Below are positions 5,747 to 6,874 of a stretch of 6,874 bases of DNA, one piece after another; position 1 is the first letter of the stretch; every line of letters begins with the position of its first letter. A program made the translations under genes and the position numbers. Origin of the DNA: JAFKKS01 sp039808325 (lineage in GTDB: Bacteria > Pseudomonadota > Alphaproteobacteria > Rhizobiales > Xanthobacteraceae); contig JBDHSU010000172.1 of the NCBI GenBank assembly GCA_039808325.1, forward strand, positions 1-6,874, given 5' to 3'. The notes under the pieces were generated by a model. That model searched no databases. It saw only the letters and a list, made by a program, of their open reading frames with translations, and was not told the DNA's origin.

Positions 5747-6721
5747 ATGGTTGCGGCGGTTCGAGTCCATAAGACCGGCGGCCCCGAGGTTCTGACCTAT
5801 GAGGACATCGAGATCGGCGCGCCCGGGCAGGGGCAGGTCAAGATCAAGCAGCATGCCATCGGCCTGAACTTCATCGACACGTATTTCCGCAGCGGCCTGT
5901 ATCCGGCGCCGTCGCTGCCGTTTGTCGCGGGCAACGAGGGGGCGGGCGAGGTGACGGCCGTGGGGCCGGGCGTGAGCGACCTCAAGGTCGGAGACCGCGT
6001 GGCCTATGTCGTGGGTCTCGGCGCCTATGCCGCCGAGCGCCTGCTGCCGGCCGAGCGCGCGGTCAAGCTGCCGGACAACATCACTTACGAGCAGGCGGCC
6101 GGCATGATGCTGAAAGGCATGACGGTCGAGTATCTGCTCAACCGCTGCTTCAAGGTCGAGAAGGGCATGACGATCCTGATCCATGCCGCGGCCGGCGGCA
6201 TCGGCCTCATCGCCTGCCAATGGGCGAAGCATCTCGGCGCGACCGTCATCGGCACCGTCGGCTCGAAAGAGAAGGCGGAGCTGGCGAAGGCCGCGGGCGC
6301 GGCGCATACGATCCTCTACCGGGAGGAAGACTTCGTCGCGCGCGTCAAGGAGATCACCGGCGGCAAGCTCTGTCCCGTCGTGTACGACGGCGTCGGCAAG
6401 GCGACGTTCCCGGGGTCGCTCGACTGTCTGCAGCCGCGCGGACTGTTCGTCAGCTTCGGCAACGCCTCGGGGCCGATCGAGGGGATGAACCTCGGCATCC
6501 TGTCGGCGAAAGGTTCGCTCTACGTCACCCGCCCGACCCTCAACACCTACACGGCTTCGCGCGAGGACCTGGTGAAGACCGCGAACAACCTGTTCGACGT
6601 CGTCGGCAAGGGCTACGTGAAAATCCCCGTCAATCACACCTACGCGCTGAAGGACGCGCAGCAGGCGCACCGCGACCTCGAGAGCCGCAAGACGACCGGC
6701 TCGGTGATCTTCAAGGTGTGA
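5747..6721 (+). CDS. qor: NADPH:quinone oxidoreductase (QOR / zeta-crystallin type, MDR superfamily)
   Basis: The 324-residue product matches the zinc-free quinone oxidoreductase group of the medium-chain dehydrogenases (E. coli QorA has 327 residues). It shows the N-terminal G-G-P-E-V-L, the family hallmark G-L-N-F-I-D-T-Y-F-R-S-G-L-Y (39-52), the P-F-V-A-G-N-E-G-A-G-E-V segment (58-69), V-G-D-R-V (81-85), and the NADPH-binding motif H-A-A-A-G-G-I-G (146-153) followed by Q-W-A-K. The cysteine ligands for structural zinc seen in alcohol dehydrogenases are absent, as expected. The family reduces quinones with NADPH, often by one electron, and is usually cytosolic and homodimeric; a role in redox stress is inferred. 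It starts at the ATG at 5747, supported by GGAG. Its own promoter is plausible, so it is probably separate from the upstream operon. The frame ends 14 bp before a pair of palindromic repeats that may act as the transcript end. Confidence 0.92.
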   Translation: MVAAVRVHKTGGPEVLTYEDIEIGAPGQGQVKIKQHAIGLNFIDTYFRSGLYPAPSLPFVAGNEGAGEVTAVGPGVSDLKVGDRVAYVVGLGAYAAERLLPAERAVKLPDNITYEQAAGMMLKGMTVEYLLNRCFKVEKGMTILIHAAAGGIGLIACQWAKHLGATVIGTVGSKEKAELAKAAGAAHTILYREEDFVARVKEITGGKLCPVVYDGVGKATFPGSLDCLQPRGLFVSFGNASGPIEGMNLGILSAKGSLYVTRPTLNTYTASREDLVKTANNLFDVVGKGYVKIPVNHTYALKDAQQAHRDLESRKTTGSVIFKV

Positions 6722-6735
6722 TGAGCTTTGCGCCA

Positions 6736-6756
6736 TGCCCGCGCTTGTCGCGGACA
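6736..6756. repeat. Short palindromic repeat, degenerate copy
   Basis: TGCCCGCG (6736-6743) and CGCGGACA (6749-6756) form an 8 bp stem with one C/A mismatch around the loop CTTGT. The flanks (CA before, TTCACG after) recall the intergenic repeat starting CATGCCCGGGCTTGT that is abundant in Bradyrhizobium and relatives. This copy is diverged from that remembered form. It starts 14 bp after the qor stop, has no T-run, and so is not a standard intrinsic terminator. Confidence 0.5.
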
Positions 6757-6768
6757 TTCACGCCTTCT

Positions 6769-6874
6769 GTCATTCCGGACTGCCGCAAAGCGGCAAGTCC
6801 GGAATCCATACGCCGCAGCACCGGGGTTATGGATTTCGGGCCCGCGCCGAAACGGCCGCGCCCCGGATGACGGC
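6769..6874. repeat. Long imperfect palindromic intergenic repeat of rhizobial type, reaching the window edge
   Basis: The outer ends are inverted: GTCATTCCGG (6769-6778) against CCGGATGAC (6863-6871), differing by one A. Inside, a strong hairpin pairs 6772-6786 with 6790-6805 (15 bp, one bulged A, loop AAA). Then ATCCATA (6804-6810) is inverted as TATGGAT (6828-6834), and a second, imperfect GC-rich hairpin lies at about 6837-6866, again with an AAA loop. The element could fold as a long hairpin or a cloverleaf. Elements with GTCATTCCGG ends and an internal GGAATCCATA are, from memory, widespread between genes in Bradyrhizobium, Rhodopseudomonas and relatives. It codes for nothing recognisable. 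It may act as the 3' end of the qor transcript or be a passive mobile repeat. Confidence 0.75.

Noticed and set aside
5678..6757. Long open frame (359 codons) on the - strand opposite qor
   Set aside because: It is an Arg/Asp/His-rich shadow of the clear quinone reductase gene, with no motif or ribosome binding site.
1..6874. CRISPR arrays, tRNA or rRNA genes, insertion sequences, phage or defence genes, toxin-antitoxin pairs
   Set aside because: None seen: no regularly spaced direct repeats, no clover-leaf with tRNA consensus, no transposase, integrase or nuclease motifs. The coding space is filled by housekeeping-type genes.

Overview
The window is GC-rich DNA, about 6.9 kb, and looks like ordinary chromosome from an alphaproteobacterium. 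The best guess is Hyphomicrobiales (Rhizobiales), near the Bradyrhizobium/Xanthobacteraceae lineages. The clues are an IalB-family protein, an HspQ of rhizobial type, a choline-dependent phosphatidylcholine synthase with its diagnostic motif, a rhizobial-type UbiH-family hydroxylase, and a palindromic intergenic repeat at the right end of the kind scattered through those genomes. The taxonomic call is inference from remembered family features; no search was possible.

Layout, left to right. Positions 2-553 (+) are the 3' part of an invasion-associated locus B (IalB) family gene, closed by a strong intrinsic terminator (574-608). Positions 648-980 (-) are hspQ, convergent with ialB. A 77-89 bp divergent gap separates hspQ from an AEC-family (auxin efflux carrier type) permease at 1070-2032 (+). 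The permease ends 3 bp from the stop codon of a convergent FAD-dependent UbiH/UbiF/COQ6-type hydroxylase at 2036-3253 (-). Only 36 bp separate the hydroxylase start from the divergent pcs gene (3290-4024, +). pcs is followed closely by a TerC-family membrane protein (4035-4790) and a YgfF-like short-chain dehydrogenase (4793-5536), probably one operon. A 210 bp gap with a plausible sigma70-type promoter precedes a qor-type NADPH:quinone reductase (5747-6721). The window ends in two adjacent palindromic repeats.

How the genes fit together. Most products are envelope or redox functions: a secreted or periplasmic IalB, two multi-pass membrane proteins, a membrane phospholipid synthase, a ubiquinone-pathway hydroxylase and a quinone reductase. 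Pcs uses exogenous choline. With IalB it fits, but does not prove, a life in contact with eukaryotes or decaying eukaryotic matter. I see no CRISPR array, tRNA, rRNA, transposase, phage gene, toxin-antitoxin pair or defence island, and no convincing new multi-gene system. The points most worth a second look are the mosaic palindromic repeats at the right edge, the very tight divergent hydroxylase/pcs arrangement, and the apparent coupling of pcs to a TerC protein and an uncharacterised SDR.
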